Below, piece by piece: positions 43,561 through 55,730 of a DNA stretch of 64,000 nt. The notes beneath the pieces were generated by a model. That model was not told the DNA's origin, made no database searches, and saw only the letters and a program-made list of their open reading frames with translations. The stretch comes from Timema cristinae. Lineage: Eukaryota; Arthropoda; Insecta; Phasmatodea; Timematidae. Each line of letters opens with the position of its first letter. The stretch's first letter is position 1. The stretch spans positions 755,830-819,829 of the forward strand of contig JBCFYV010001001.1 in the NCBI GenBank assembly GCA_039000515.1, written 5' to 3'. The translations under genes and the position numbers were made by a program.

Positions 43561-44267
43561 CAGTTATAAAATTGGGATTAACGGCAGGAGGGTTTGTTGT
43601 GCTGACGACATGACACCCCCATATCCGCATAATTATGTCGGCACTGTCATCGTAAGCGGTGGCCCATCGGTCGGTATATCTCACTTACGTGCTCGGTCCA
43701 TGGAGTTTTATTTTTAAAACCTGTTTTACCACTCATGTTTGGTAAAATATATATTTTTTTTCTATATCTAACTTTATTTAGAGCAAGCTCTTAAGTTCAC
43801 TGCGCATAGAAGACATAATAGGTTTATTTAAATTAAGATTCTAGTAGGAAGGATCATATTTTGAAGTTACTAATTTGTTTTAACTAATTTAATACATTCG
43901 TATATCCAGTTATATAATTTTCAGCTGCAACTTTAGATAAGATATCACAAATAAAATAAGGAATTTAATGTACAAGCTATGGTGATCGCCAAGTGCTGTT
44001 ATAGCCGCATCTAAATAGTGTCATAGCTTGCCGCCTTAATCAATATAGAGCATGCAAGGATGACGTAGGCCTAATACTTTCTTGAATTAGCAGTCACGCC
44101 TTTGTACCAGGTCATGTTTTTAAAAAAACATAGATTGTTTTGCCGATTAGCATAGCCCACTAGGGGAACATCTCTCCTTTTTTTTGGTATAGAACAGCGA
44201 GTTTTTATACTTTTTGTAGAGAAGAGGAGCCGGAAAGAAGAACGCCAGCTGCTAGGAGGTTAGTCCA
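43561..44267. other. Gene-free stretch
   Basis: A GC-richer segment at 43580-43700 (cgacatgacacccccatatc, tcgtaagcggtggcccatcg) is unassigned. The rest is AT-rich. Confidence 0.4.
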
Positions 44268-44365
44268 AAGTGCACTCAGCTAACAAGTTTAACCAACTTA
44301 TAGGGAGAATATCCTACTAAGCCTAAGGTCCCGGGCTCGATTCACGTGTCCAGGTGTCGTTATTA
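44268..44365 (+). other. tRNA-like sequence
   Basis: gtgcactcagctaacaagt and gtcccgggctcgattcacg have A- and B-box positions spaced like a tRNA. Stems pair poorly. Probably a SINE head or tRNA pseudogene. Confidence 0.4.
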
Positions 44366-44900
44366 AATTTAAATGATAATAATAATGCAGTAAAAGGTTA
44401 TCAGTGTTTACTGAAAAAAAATACTCTGATCTCTTCTTAAAGTTTCTTCCTTCCAGATTATTACCACACAAAAAATCAAATCTGGAAATTATCCTTTAAA
44501 AGAAATACAAACATGAAACAGTAGTTGTAGTGTATCCAGACAGCTTCAAAGCAAAAATAATGTATTTTATGATAAATTAATTCATAAAAAAAATCACAAA
44601 TTGATTTTATCTCGTAAGATACATTGCCAAGTTATAGGATAGTATTTGAGAGCTGCTCTACGGCTAACTTCACGTTAACCATCTCACTCTGAGTTGATGC
44701 TTTATTCAAACGAGATTAACATATTTGGTTTTTTTTTTCCACCTAAATGTAATATAGGTATCTCTCTTTCATTTAACAAGGGTCATAGAGTAAAATCTTT
44801 GTTTTATCAGATTTCTAAACGCCGCCAATTCGCGTTTCCCTTCCAAACGTTATCTGAATATAGGGTAGAAGTCAATAGTTAGCGAGTAGCTGGTGTAAAA
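44366..44900. other. Gene-free AT-rich stretch
   Basis: No gene, RNA or named repeat assigned. A 62-codon plus-strand frame at 44694-44882 has no recognisable motif. Confidence 0.4.
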
Positions 44901-44904
44901 CAAA

Positions 44905-45156
44905 GTGGTTCAGTATCGGCACTCGGAAGGAATGAGGGTTTTAAATTCTGGGAGGGGTTATGTTACCCATCTCCCAGGTGAGCTGTTTGGTGAGAGCTAT
45001 ATTATAAATGTGTGTAATAACACTACAACTCCGGAAAGCAAAACGATCCTAAATACAGAGACCGCTGCAGTGATTACCAACCTTACTACACTTCTAGCTT
45101 CCATAAAACCAACTGGAAACGTTGGCAAACTTCGGGCTCATAAACTGCTCATTTAG
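44905..45156 (+). CDS. Unidentified 83-codon open frame, doubtful
   Basis: Starts with ATG and ends with TAG. Composition is balanced and protein-like (RGYVTHLPGELFGESYIINV, then an Asn/Thr-rich middle and LRAHKLLI end). No domain is recognised, no homologue comes to mind, and there is no upstream exon or polyadenylation context that I can support. It is included because it is the least low-complexity isolated frame in the clean part of the window. Confidence 0.15.
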   Translation: MVQYRHSEGMRVLNSGRGYVTHLPGELFGESYIINVCNNTTTPESKTILNTETAAVITNLTTLLASIKPTGNVGKLRAHKLLI

Positions 45157-45849
45157 TAAAAGTTGTACAATTATAGACAACTGTGCGAAGTGGTAATTAC
45201 TACAACGTGAACATGTGTTTTTTATAATAATCTTAGACCATACTTAGGTTAACGATAAACTCTCAGCTTGGTGGTTAAATTTTACCAAACAGCTTCTTGA
45301 TTAGATTGGGCAAACTTCACCGACAATTTCAATGAACTGGTCCACCTATTATGTGGATATGTGATACATAAGTGCGAACACATTATTATGTAATGGAGGA
45401 TTAAAATGTTCAAGGATTGTAATAGATCATCAGTTTACAGAATATTGAAAACAACAATCAAGTTTTATTGAAAATCATACATCCTTTAAAAAAATGTTTA
45501 GTCATGTCCTATTTAGTGAAAGTCTCGAAATATTGCATGCCATTTTAGCTATCTATAAAGTTACAAGAGATTCATAGACAGATTAACTTAAAAAATATTA
45601 CAATGAATAACATAATTTGGTTACACTTCATTATATTGAAATTTATTTTTAGATGATTAAAGTCCAGCCAATTAAATCAATCTGATATACACTCTGGTCC
45701 ATAGGTATATTTGTTAGTATGAATCAAAGGACTACAGTTCAATTCAACAATTCAATATCCTCATTTCATTGGTTATGAAAATAGAGGAAAACCTTCATAC
45801 AAATTCTATTAAGTGAGAAATTACTATTTGGACAAAACAATAGAACCAA
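45157..45849. other. Gene-free AT-rich stretch
   Basis: No assignable gene or repeat. Confidence 0.45.
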
Positions 45850-45915
45850 GGACTTTTGTCTTTCGACGCCATTGCTCTACCATTGCACCGACCTGGTTTC
45901 TCTAATCTATATCTA
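45850..45915 (-). other. tRNA-like sequence
   Basis: Minus strand: ccaggtcggtgcaatggtag (A-box-like), gcgtcgaaagac in the anticodon position, ccttggttctattg (B-box-like). Stems are incomplete. Probably a tRNA-derived relic. Confidence 0.45.
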
Positions 45916-46004
45916 GATGTTATGATGCGTTAATATTTTCAATGGTCGAGCATTGGCTGGGTGTTGGGTTTGATTTTCCTGTTCAAGTTGTTATTTTTCA
46001 CTTT

Positions 46005-46178
46005 ATTATTATATTATTATTATTATTATTATATATTATCACTGCGTCTTACTACCCGTTCGGGTTATACGCACTTACGCTAATGTGTAATGGTAGGGTG
46101 ATTGTGAGATGAAATGAAGGACCTACAGTTTAACGTGGAATCCGAACCACGGTGGAGGCCTGGCATTCCCCACATTGC
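46005..46178 (-). mobile_element. SINE family B, 5'-truncated
   Basis: Nearly identical to the copy at 38471-38645, from a TTA-repeat tail (46005-46035) through cactgcgtcttactacccg, aatggtagggtgattgtgag, acgtggaatccgaaccacgg and ggcattccccacat. It stops at about the same body position as the other copy. Confidence 0.85.
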
Positions 46179-46639
46179 ACGCAATTTAAATTCCTGTTAT
46201 AAAAAGATAAATATTTAGAATGGATTAGTTGTAGGAAATAATTTTTAGGAAACACTGGCATCAGAAAAAAATCGAAAAAAATAAATAAATCTGACACGGA
46301 AGCGTATGAACTCCTCCAAAAGCGAATCACACCATCAAAGACAAACTCAACTCGACTGTATACAAAATATTTTTACATACTTCATACCATATACATACTT
46401 ACCACCAAACTTGATTTATTTACACTAATTTAAAAGAGACGAATAAGGCTGCATTTATATGAAGTGAGGGAGATGATTTTTTTTTTTTTTTTTAGGAAAC
46501 CACATCTTAGTAAACTTGGTCAGGATTTTACCCCTGACCTAATCAACAACACACAAGGCAAAAAACAGGTGTCTTTGCCTGCGTGCCCACCGGTGTTTGT
46601 GAAATTAATTATTTGGTGGACTTAATTATTGTTAATGTA

Positions 46640-46862
46640 CAGATTGTATAAGGAAAAGAAGTGTTTTATTGAGTAGATGTTATAATAGTAGGATATAGAT
46701 GAGGAAGCTAACATTTAGGGAAACTGTACTCGCATTTGTGTTTAGGGAGGGTGGCAAGATTTATAAGAAATCGCCCTCATAACCAACAGGGATACGAAAA
46801 CCTGTAGACCGAACTGGACAAGGTTGACGTGTAGTCCATTTGGGAATCCATACGGGTGACTG
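46640..46862 (-). mobile_element. SINE family A, diverged
   Basis: Minus-strand copy: body gaggaagctaacatttaggg and tactcgcatttgtgtttagg; B-box region acagggatacgaaaacctg; head tagtccatttgggaatcc. The hairpin tail is lost. Confidence 0.65.
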
Positions 46863-46879
46863 ATAAAAATAATATAAAT

Positions 46880-47065
46880 ACATATATAAATTAGATAAAA
46901 ATGAGGAAGTTAAAAATTTAGAGAAAATGAATTCGAGTGGAACGTGAGTGGGAGACCATTTAGGGAAGTTACATCTGGTAACATCCTATTGGATTCGAAT
47001 CCCGAACTCTTCGTCACCGGTAATCCAGTTTACCTGTGCGAATAGTGCCATACACCTTTGTTTCC
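46880..47065 (-). mobile_element. SINE family A, diverged
   Basis: Second copy in tandem with the previous, same orientation: body aaatgaggaagttaaaaat, gtgggagaccatttaggga; B box attggattcgaatcccgaac; head gcgaatagtgccatac. Homopolymer distortion begins just past its end. Confidence 0.7.
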
Positions 47066-48009
47066 CATTCTGGCTGGTACCGAAACCCAGGGGCAATTTA
47101 TTGTTTTCAGGGGGAAAACGGAAATTTTTAAATTGATTTTTAGGTTTTAAAAATAAAAAATATTTTTTCCCCAATTTTTTTAAAAAGAAACAATAAAATT
47201 TGCCCCTTTTTTTTTCGGTATAAAATTATGGGGAAGGTTTTTATAAACATTTTTTTTATAGTCATCAATTTTAACATAAAAGGTTTTGGGCAAACACCTT
47301 TTTTCTTTCTTAATTTTTTATTTTTTTCAAATCTTCACTTTGTATTTTTTTAATTTCAATTTTTAAATTAAAACTTGGCCCAAAAAGCTTTTTAAAAGAA
47401 ACCCAAAAGAAAAAAAAAAAAATAAATTTTAAAAAAAGGTTATTTTTAAATTGGGTTTTTTTTAGAAAAATAGCGTTTTGGGCCGATCAAGTTATTTTGG
47501 GTTTTCACCAACTTAAGTTTTTTTTTTGAAAATTTTAAAAACCTTTTTTATTTTACGAAAGAAAAATTTTAAAAAACCCCAAAAAAATCGATTTTTTAAA
47601 ACGCGTTTTAATTTCCCCTTAGGTAATTAAATGAAAATGCCGTGGGGTCCCCCAAAATTTGCCCCCCTTCGTCTAACCCGCTTTTTTCCCATTTGGGGAC
47701 TAAACCCACGACGGGAAAAAATTTGGGGGTAACCCGGCTTTTTAACTTGGGGTTTTTTTTCAAAAAGGCTTACCACAACCAAATGGGGGAAATTTTCCCC
47801 AAATTTTAACCCCAACTCAGCCATTTTTGAAATTTTGTACAGTACCCCCTAAAACCGAAAAAGGGGAGAAAAATGCGGCTAATAAATAAAAAAAAAAAAT
47901 AAAAAATAAAAAGCCAAAATTTTTTTAAAAAAAGGGGCTTAAATTTTTTAAAAAATTCTTTTTCAAAAATTTTGACGTAATTTTTAATTGCTTAAAAAAA
48001 GAACAATTA
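47066..48009. other. Homopolymer-smeared DNA
   Basis: Dominated by runs of 4-10 identical bases. Minus-strand frames of 65-118 codons read Lys/Phe/Gly/Pro runs produced by these homopolymers. A faint SINE-like head may lie near 47640-47720 (cccccttcgtctaacccgc), not supportable. Confidence 0.5.
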
Positions 48010-48360
48010 ATAAAAAATTTAGCACCGCGCTTACTCCCGGGGTGGGTTATATCTTTTATGAAAAAAAAACCCACAAGTATTTTTAACAGTGCTTTATTCA
48101 TAATAAAATAAAAATAAATTAAAAACCGGGGTTTTACTCCCCTTTGGGGGTTTATACGTTTTAAAACCAAATTTCCCAAATTTGGATTGGGAATTTTGGG
48201 GGGTCGAATTAGGGGAAGTAACCCCCCCATTTGGGGGAAGGGAAAAACCCCTTTTGGGCCCCCCCCCCCCCCTTCACCCACCGAATTCGAACCTGGGATC
48301 CCCCCTCCTCCACGAGCTCAACCTTACCGTTACCCAAAATTACGCCACCAAAGGCAGGTA
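48010..48360 (-). mobile_element. SINE family A, heavily distorted, possibly two nested tails
   Basis: Two tail-like segments (agcaccgcgcttactcccgg at ~48021 and a ttttactcccctttgggggt variant at ~48131) precede one body and head with ccgaattcgaacctggg and gagctcaacc. Sequences such as gggcccccccccccccct replace the aaaaaccacccccagt-like region of clean copies. Confidence 0.65.
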
Positions 48361-49424
48361 AGAATAATAAATAATTAAATATGAAAGTACGTTGTAAGTT
48401 AAATTTTGTTGAAATTTTTTTTTATTTCAACATACTTATTAGTTACATTTTAAATTTTTCGGCACAAGAGAGGCCAGCACCAATTCTCAGAAAACACTAG
48501 GCGGAAAAAAAAGGAAGGTTTTAAAACAACCACCTTAGGGAAAAACACCGACCGATATGGGTGTCAATGACGAACAAATTTAAAAAAAACTAATAATTTA
48601 AGGGTGTAAAAACGAGGAAATATTTTATTGAGTTTTTATTTTTTAGTCACCCCATAGAAACAGATAGACACAAATCATTACTATTCCTATCCCTATAACT
48701 TTAAAAACAAAAAAATATGAGACCTAATTGTCCCCTATTTTTTATCCTGCCACTAAAAATATGGAGGAAACGAAGACTTTTTAAAAACATTTTTTTTTCA
48801 GTGCTAGAATCATCAAGTATCAACACATCAATTTTGTGTAAGAGCGATCACTTTTTTACTGGTATCATCATTCAATGTGTTTTTAAATTTGAATCTCTGT
48901 TAACGTCTGAAATATACGCACGTGCCCAAAAATTTTTTTATAGGATTGAATTCAAATCACACTATTTGAGATTCAACGAGGGAAACACCATAAAACAGCA
49001 AAATAGCTAGAGGATGACTTTAAAAAAAACCCGAAAAAAATGAAAACGAAAAAAAAAAACCTGACTGTAAAATAGGGAATTTTACAAATTGAGTACATTT
49101 TTTTTTGCACAATAGCGACTCTGAACTTTTTTCGTACCCCTTTTTAAACATCGATGTATCATCCTGACATTTAAATCTAGTTATAATTATTTTTAACACC
49201 TACATATAAACCCAAATTGGTGTAGTAATATTTCTTTTTCATTTGATATTTAGCTCCCAAAATTTTGGGATAAATATTATCAATACAAACAAAAAACACT
49301 AATAACACATATAATTTGTATTAATTTTCCCCAAAAAAAAAAGGTTTTTAATTTTCTAAAAAGCTCTTGGGACCAAAATAATTTTTGCATTTTCCCCCCC
49401 CCCCCCCCCCCCCCTCCACTTTTT
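48361..49424. other. Gene-free stretch
   Basis: Less distorted at 48400-48990, including a 97-codon plus-strand frame (48717-49010) with no known motif. A poly(C) tract of about 21 bases lies at 49394-49415. Confidence 0.4.
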
Positions 49425-49665
49425 AATAACCCATTGAGTTTTAATCTACGCCCTTAATTCCATAATAATTGAGTAAAAATTGAGGAAGGTATAACCAAAA
49501 GGGGAAAAATATACTCACTTTCGCGGGGAGGGGGTTTTAAACCCTTTAGAGAAAAAAACTCTAAGGCCCAAACCCGGGGATTTGGGACATGGATTTTCCC
49601 GTCACAGGCGACAAGTCTAACAACGAGTTACAAAATTATACATTTTGGGAAGTGATGGGGGTCCA
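49425..49665 (-). mobile_element. SINE family A, distorted
   Basis: Body gaggaaggtataaccaaaag, tactcactttcgcggggagg; B-box region ggatttgggacatggattt; head caagtctaacaacgag. Homopolymers are expanded throughout. Confidence 0.6.
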
Positions 49666-50009
49666 ATCTAAGCTAAATTATTTAAAATTAAATGTGGATA
49701 CCAGGATAAAAAATAATACATGATCAAAATAAAATTACAATAAAAATTGGGGAAAACTATTTACTTTACTAGTTAAAAGTATTAGCCCTTTTTTTTTTTT
49801 TCAAGTTTTTTGTTAAAATAAAAAAAAAAAAGTTACCATAAACATTTTGTATACTACAGTCAAATTTTCACAAGAATAATTTTTTAAGCATATTTTTTTG
49901 TCATCAACTTTTATAACATTTTAGTAAATTTCTATTTGTTTAATTTAAAATTTTAAAAAATGACATTAAAAAACCCACATGATTTTTTTACAAAAAAATT
50001 TTTTAATTT
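49666..50009. other. Gene-free AT-rich DNA
   Basis: Poly(T)/poly(A)-rich with no assignable feature. Confidence 0.4.
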
Positions 50010-50240
50010 ACCGGGTTTAAAGCTACACGCATATATCATTTTTAAAGGCAAAACGGGTTAAGGGTGGGGAAAGGTTGAATTTAGAAAAAAGGGGTAGACG
50101 CTTTTGTGTAAGGGGAGAGTAAAAAGCCATTTATAAATAAAACAAAAAAGTCCCGAAAACCCCAGAGATTAAAACTCCGATCTTAAAGTCTTTGGGTATT
50201 TTTCAGAAAATTTTGCGAGATTGAAAGTCTTAAAATTAGG
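50010..50240 (-). mobile_element. SINE family A, distorted
   Basis: Tail position ttaccgggtttaaagctaca, body ggaaaggttgaatttagaaa and cttttgtgtaaggggagagt, B-box region agagattaaaactccgatc, head gcgagattgaaagtct. Confidence 0.6.
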
Positions 50241-51044
50241 GATTTTCAAACTTTTTTAAAAACCAAAACCCCAAAAATTTAATATTTCCTGGCCTGGCGA
50301 CCCAAATGTTTTGTTTAAAATTAAAAATTTAAAAAAAATTAATTTAAATACCGAAAAAATAAATTTAAAAAATGTTATAATTAAAGACCTCACTGTAACG
50401 GGGAATTTTAACCAAAAAAAAGAAAATTCGGAAGAGAATAAAGAAAAAATTTCAATGCGTTTTCTTATTTTAAAAAAAAATAAAGCTGTGATTTTCCTTA
50501 ATGAAGAGGTTGGGATTGAAAAAAGTACCCATTAAATTTTATAGCATTTTACACAAAATCAAAAAAAATAACAAATAAATTTTCTATTACAGTGGAACAA
50601 GGGGGGGTAGCATCAATTAAACCACTGAATTTTGACGGGGGATGGATTTGAAAAGGGACTTAATTTTTTTCATAGTTATTTATGCAGAGATTTTTTCCCT
50701 AAAACCCAAAATCACTAGTTTGTTATAGTGGTGATTCCCTTCGCAGGTTTTTAGGTCCACACAGAACTGGCAAAAATCCCCTGTCCACTTAAAATCACAC
50801 AATCCACCAATCTATCTTCTTTTCTGCTGTGACTGAAAACGGAGCTTTATGCAGGGTTTCAGAACAATGGAAGAATATAATATCAATTTAAAATTTTAAT
50901 TTTCTTTATTAAAGTGCTGGGCCCAAAATCTAAGACCTGTAAAAAGGCCAGCAAAATGAAAGTAAAACAAGTACCTTAAAAAATACATATTTTTACACAA
51001 GAAAATAAGATAAAAAAAATAATAATAAAAATAAAAAATATTTA
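50241..51044. other. Homopolymer-rich DNA without genes
   Basis: A Lys/Asn-rich 74-codon frame at 50311-50535 reflects A-runs. A cleaner GC-richer segment (50740-50880) has no recognisable gene. Confidence 0.4.
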
Positions 51045-51300
51045 CAAATGCGTCTTACTACCCGTTGGGGGTTTTACGCTTTTTGTACTAATCACGCTAA
51101 TGGATTAGGAAATTTGGGAATTTTAAAATTAGGGGAAAATGAAACCCCCCTTTGGTGGAGGGAGAGTGGAAAACCAAATTTGGAAAAAAACCCCCCCCAT
51201 TCACCCGACCCAGATTCGAACCTCGATCCCCCCTCCTCAGCAGTCGAAACTAAACATGACAAGCGCGTTAGCCAACAAAAGCCACAGAGGCGGGGAATTT
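51045..51300 (-). mobile_element. tRNA-derived SINE, family A, full length but distorted
   Basis: Tail aatgcgtcttactacccgtt, body ctaatcacgctaatggatta and ggtggagggagagtggaaaa, head cccagattcgaacctcgat, ctcctcagcagtcgaaac, gacaagcgcgttagcc, ending ccacagaggcgggg. A stop-free 91-codon frame across it is spurious. Confidence 0.8.
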
Positions 51301-53559
51301 TAAAAATAAAAAAAAAGGGTTAAAAAAATGCTATAAAAATATTAATAGTTATAGAAACGTAATTAATAATGAAAAATAATAAAAAAAAAGCAAAAAAAAA
51401 CAATAAACTAAAGTGTGGGGTTTAAAAACAGTAACCCAAAAATAATAGTAGTAGTAATAAAAATTTATAATAATCTACCCTTTTATGGGGAAGTTAAAAG
51501 GGTATATTTGGATTAATATGTAACCATGTTTCTTCTTTTAACTTTGATTAATAGCCTTAAAATTTTTTGAGGCTACCTTGTTGCATGTAATACAATTTTT
51601 AATGGTTTTTGGCCGAGCAAACTACATAACTTTAACCCACTGAAATGGGACAAGAACAGTTAAAAATTTTTTTTTTTTTTTCTCTATCCATGCAAAAAGT
51701 CTGTCACAGGGAAAAAAAGCTGTTTACAATGCAAAAAAATATCTGTTCAACATATAAATTAACCACATATTACAAAATATCTTAAAAAGGGCAACCTTTT
51801 GTGGTTATTGTTTTGGTTTAATGATTTATCAACCATACCCAAAAGAAATCTTTTTGGCCCAAATTTCCAGAGTCTTCCCAAAAATTTGGCTTAAAAGGGT
51901 GAACGGGCAGGAACTATATCAAAAAAAAACCACGCTAAGCAACCATCTCTTTCCCATTGGTGGATTATTAACATCACTCCCCGCATAAATGGACACATTA
52001 GTTGTAGCTTGAATACGTTTTTATAACACACATTAAAGGAGTTAAATTTGGAAAACAAAAGGCTACCCTTTTTAAATGTTTGTACATAATACAACAATAA
52101 AAATTTCTGTGCTTAACAGCAATTATGTCTTTTTTAAAAGCAGCATAAGCCCACAAACCTTCCACAGGGGTGAAGCTCACTTTCAACCTCAATCTTTTTG
52201 GCTTCTATTTTCAGCATAAATAAGTTGAACAAATATCTGTCACATTTTGCACTTGTGTCAGAGCGTGGGTATATCAAATTTTAAATTGAAATTAAGTTAA
52301 AGAAACCCTATGTACTTTTTGATTAAAACTGTTGCTCCGGATGTTTTTCTTTGAAAAGATTGAACTTTAAATTTTTTAAATTAAAGGGTTTGGGAAAAAA
52401 AGGTATTTCTGCTCTTTATTCTGACTACTAAAGTGTCCATTTGTTTTTGGAAATGACCGAATATATCCTCAATGAGAGAAAAAGGTTTGATTTAGTTTTG
52501 CGATGAGGACGGTTAAGAGGTCTCCCCCTCTGATCAGAAAGAGATTCCCAGTTTTTCATTTTCTATTAGAATATTTGGATCTGTTTTGGACTCACGCAAG
52601 ACTTGAAGCAAAATTTTTTCAGACAAACTTAAATTTTTTTGCCTTCAACCTTAGAAAGTACTTAAAACGGGCCAATGCCTGAGAGAACGTCTTTAAATTT
52701 CAGTTGTAACGCCTTCTGACATCAAAACAACTTATACAATGAAGGACAAGATATCAAATTTGCTCATAAAATTGTCATCTGAAAAAATGATATAAGCTTT
52801 GTATCAAATCAAGAATTTTGCATCCAAATTTCTGCATTTGCATATTTGAAACTTTTAATAAAAATGTTACATTAGCATTCGAGTTTCGACAGGTCTGTAC
52901 AATAAAGTCTGAATTTTATATAATTTTCCCATAAACTGAATTATCCGAAGGTTGGGCCTCTGTAAGAAAGCTTTGAACCACAAAAAAAGATCTACTTGGG
53001 CCGGGCAGAAAAAGAACCAAACCATTTTTGTGGGAGGTGAAATGCTTTAAACACTCATTAAACCGGCTTGAGATATGCACAAAAATGCAAAGCGTCACAC
53101 ACAAAAATTTATTTCTTACAGATCTATGTGATATCCCTCAAATATTTTTTGGGTTTGTCCAAAAAAAAAATTTTTAATCACATTTTTTTTAATTATTAAT
53201 TTTTTTTAAAAAAAAAAAATAAAAAAAAGATTTTTTGTGATTTATTGTATATCCTATAATATGTTAAAAAATATTTTTAGGGGAACGTAAAATATGTAAA
53301 ATGTATAAAATTTGAAAAACCAACTGCCCAGGACCTCACGGATATGCGATTGCAAAAATTAAAAAAACTTTGGGGAAGGGTTTTAATTATTTTTTTTGGG
53401 AAAAGTTTAAAATTTGCCACTTTAATTTAAGTGTAGGGGGGATTGAAAAGGAAAAAAAACTTTCTTTTTAAAAGGGTTTAAAAAATTATCAAAAATTTCC
53501 TTTTTAAAATAAAAATTTTTCCAAAAAAATTTAAAATTTTTTTAGTATTAACATAATTT
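51301..53559. other. AT-rich stretch, partly clean, possible eroded coding DNA
   Basis: 51850-53110 is less distorted than its surroundings. Minus-strand pieces such as SFTPVEGLWAYAAFKKDI and CLKHFTSHKNGLVLFLPGPS, and a dense set of short open segments at 52400-52900, hint at a degraded coding sequence. I could not match it to any family. Confidence 0.25.
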
Positions 53560-54850
53560 AGGGCCCACAGACTCAATCTGTATGCATTTCCCAAATTTTT
53601 CCCGAGGGTCGATCAAGAGGACATCACATTTTGCATCGCATGATTATACAACCTTATTTCATCTACCGCAACAAGTGACTGTTTAGATACTTTGACCACA
53701 CCTTTTTTAGTTGTAAAACGCTATACCAACCCCGCCCTTTAAACTCCCTTAAACTTTACATCCCGTCCCTTTTCCCAAAGTTAACTGCCGTTCCCACCCC
53801 CTTTTTTAACACTATTTTAACAGCCGGGGACAAAGGGAAGTCATAGTGTGGGGACATCGTCCGGATGATATACCCCCAAATTTCCCCGGGGAACAAATTT
53901 ACAAGTCTCATTACTCGGCTTGTAGGGGGTAAATGATTTCCCCAAAAGGCAAACATAGACAAAGGAACGGGTTTCACTCTAATTCCCCTAGAAATTCCAC
54001 TTTTACCAGAAATTATTGTGACATCCCCTTTTTCCATTAAGGGGTTTTTAAGAAAAAAAAATTTTAAAGCCCAAAAGTTTACTTTTTTTACAATTTCGGT
54101 TAGTGACCAAAAGCCCCAATTTGTTGACGTGTTTGAAATTTTTAATATTTTTTTGAAGTTTGAAATCAATTGGACCTACCCGTGAACCCCCAAAAATCTT
54201 TCCAAACCCCCATTTGGGGCCAACTCAAGAGTCTGGGGAGCCACTGCGGCTTAGCCTCTGCGAAAACCCCAAGGGGGGTTTTTGGGGGAATCAAATCTTA
54301 GTAAATATCCAACTCGAAATTTAAATTTTTATACTTAAGCCAAGCGCAGTCTTGTGCTACGCAATATTTTCCAAAAGGGTCACTGGCTACTGGGCCAAGT
54401 CACCTTTCTTGTCCCCCCTCCTTCCCCCTTAGGGCACGTGAAATTTACTGATTAAACATGCACGAGAGAACTAAACCTGAGGGGGGAGAAGAAAAGGGGT
54501 TCGGGGGGAATGGGGGGAAAGGGCCCTTTCCTGTTTAAATTAAAAAGGGGTACGGAACCGTAAAAAAATTTTGTCGCCGACCGTTATTCGTCACCTTGTC
54601 GGGGGAAAGGGAGGGTTACGGGGGTTTTGGGGAAAGGGGTTTTAAACAAAGGACTGTTGATTTTATGAGGCGTCCACTGCGGGGGAAATGATATTGGGGC
54701 TCGGGCCCTTGGGAAATATCAATGTACGGGGAAGGGTTTTGGGGCCGAGAGATGAGGATTTGGAGTTGGGGGGACATTTTTGGTGTGTGTTTTTGGGGGG
54801 GGGGTGTCCTGACTAAAATAACCCGTGAAATGAAAACAGAGGGTGCCGCT
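53560..54850 (-). pseudogene. Unidentified coding-like stretch, minus strand
   Basis: Successive minus-strand frames look protein-like over about 1.3 kb, with GC clearly above the surroundings. Recognisable pieces in order: DISQGPEPQYHFPRSGRLI (~54720-54660), FAEAKPQWLPRLLSWPQ and WKDFWGFTG (~54275-54180), then the longest frame, 53756-54169 (137 codons), with STNWGFWSLTEIVKK, GDVTIISGKSGISRGIRVKP, SRVMRLVNLFPGEIWGYIIR and PLSPAVKIVLKKGVGTAV, then GVVKVSKQSLVAVDEIRLYNH (~53695-53630). No domain is recognised. Homopolymer distortion probably introduces many of the frameshifts, so it could be an intact gene, a mobile-element gene or an old insertion. I assign no function. Confidence 0.35.
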
Positions 54851-55479
54851 AACAAGCCATCATCCGAAAGGGATTGGGGGACCTACCACCCTAAACCCAC
54901 CTCCTATACCTCCCAAACCCCCCGGGCCCCCACAACCCCCACTGGTGTCACTACCAGAACTCCGCCATGGCCCCAAACTCATTCCCGTGGAAAATTTTAT
55001 TTTTTATGCTTTGGCTGCGCGTCACCCCCGCAACCTGTTGTTTATTTTTTGGGTTTTTTTTTTTGTTAAAACCCTTTGGATAAAATACTTTATAAAGGGA
55101 ATACTGAGGGAATTTTTTTTTAGGGAGTTGAAAATTTTAGAATGAACATTAACTCTATAGGTATTATATTTTTTTTTAAACATTCATTTTAAAGCCGCGT
55201 GAATAATTTGGTTTCCCCGAAAATTTTTGTCTTGAATGGGTTTTACTTTTGAATTTTTTTATGTAAGGATTGTTTCGAAAGACCATTTTTTAAAATCTTT
55301 CTCTCAAAAAATTTAAAAGGGATTCGCCGTGCTAATGAAAAAGTTTGTAAATTTAAATTTAGCGGGAATTTTTGAAAACACTTGGGGGGATGTCGGGTGT
55401 TATTTTATGCATCAATTTATTTTTTAAGTAAAACCTTTAAAAGCTTAACGGGTTTCGTACAGTAACATGAAGCCCCTGA
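54851..55479. other. Homopolymer-rich stretch with GC-rich start
   Basis: Opposing frames of 100-115 codons at 54722-55145 are Pro/Thr-rich readings of C-runs. The rest is A/T runs. No gene supported. Confidence 0.35.
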
Positions 55480-55730
55480 CCTGCTTGGGTTGGCCGCAGG
55501 GTCTAAGTGACAAAACTCGAAGAAAAGTCAAAGACTGCCGATGAGGGGGAATATCAGGGGTTCGAATCCCCCCGGGTGTACTGAGGGGGTTTCACTTAAA
55601 GGGTTTTTTTTCATTCTCTCCCGCGAAAAATGCGAACCCCTTTTTTTTTATAACTTCAACCTTCCTACTCAATAATTCACGGGGGAAATTTGTACATTTT
55701 GCGGGAACTGAACAGGTATAAGACGAGGTT
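55480..55730 (+). mobile_element. tRNA-derived SINE, family A, distorted
   Basis: Head gttggccgcagggtctaagt, anticodon region actgccgatgagggggaat, B box ggggttcgaatccccccgg, body ttttcattctctcccgcg, and tail gcgggaactgaacaggtata followed by agacgaggtttct. It is in the plus orientation. Confidence 0.75.

Noticed and set aside
47925..48378. 118-codon minus-strand frame and opposing 63-codon frame
   Set aside because: They consist of Gly/Pro/Phe/Lys runs from expanded homopolymers and overlap a distorted SINE.
54722..55145. 100-115-codon Pro/Thr-rich frames
   Set aside because: They read C- and G-runs in smeared sequence, with opposing frames also open.
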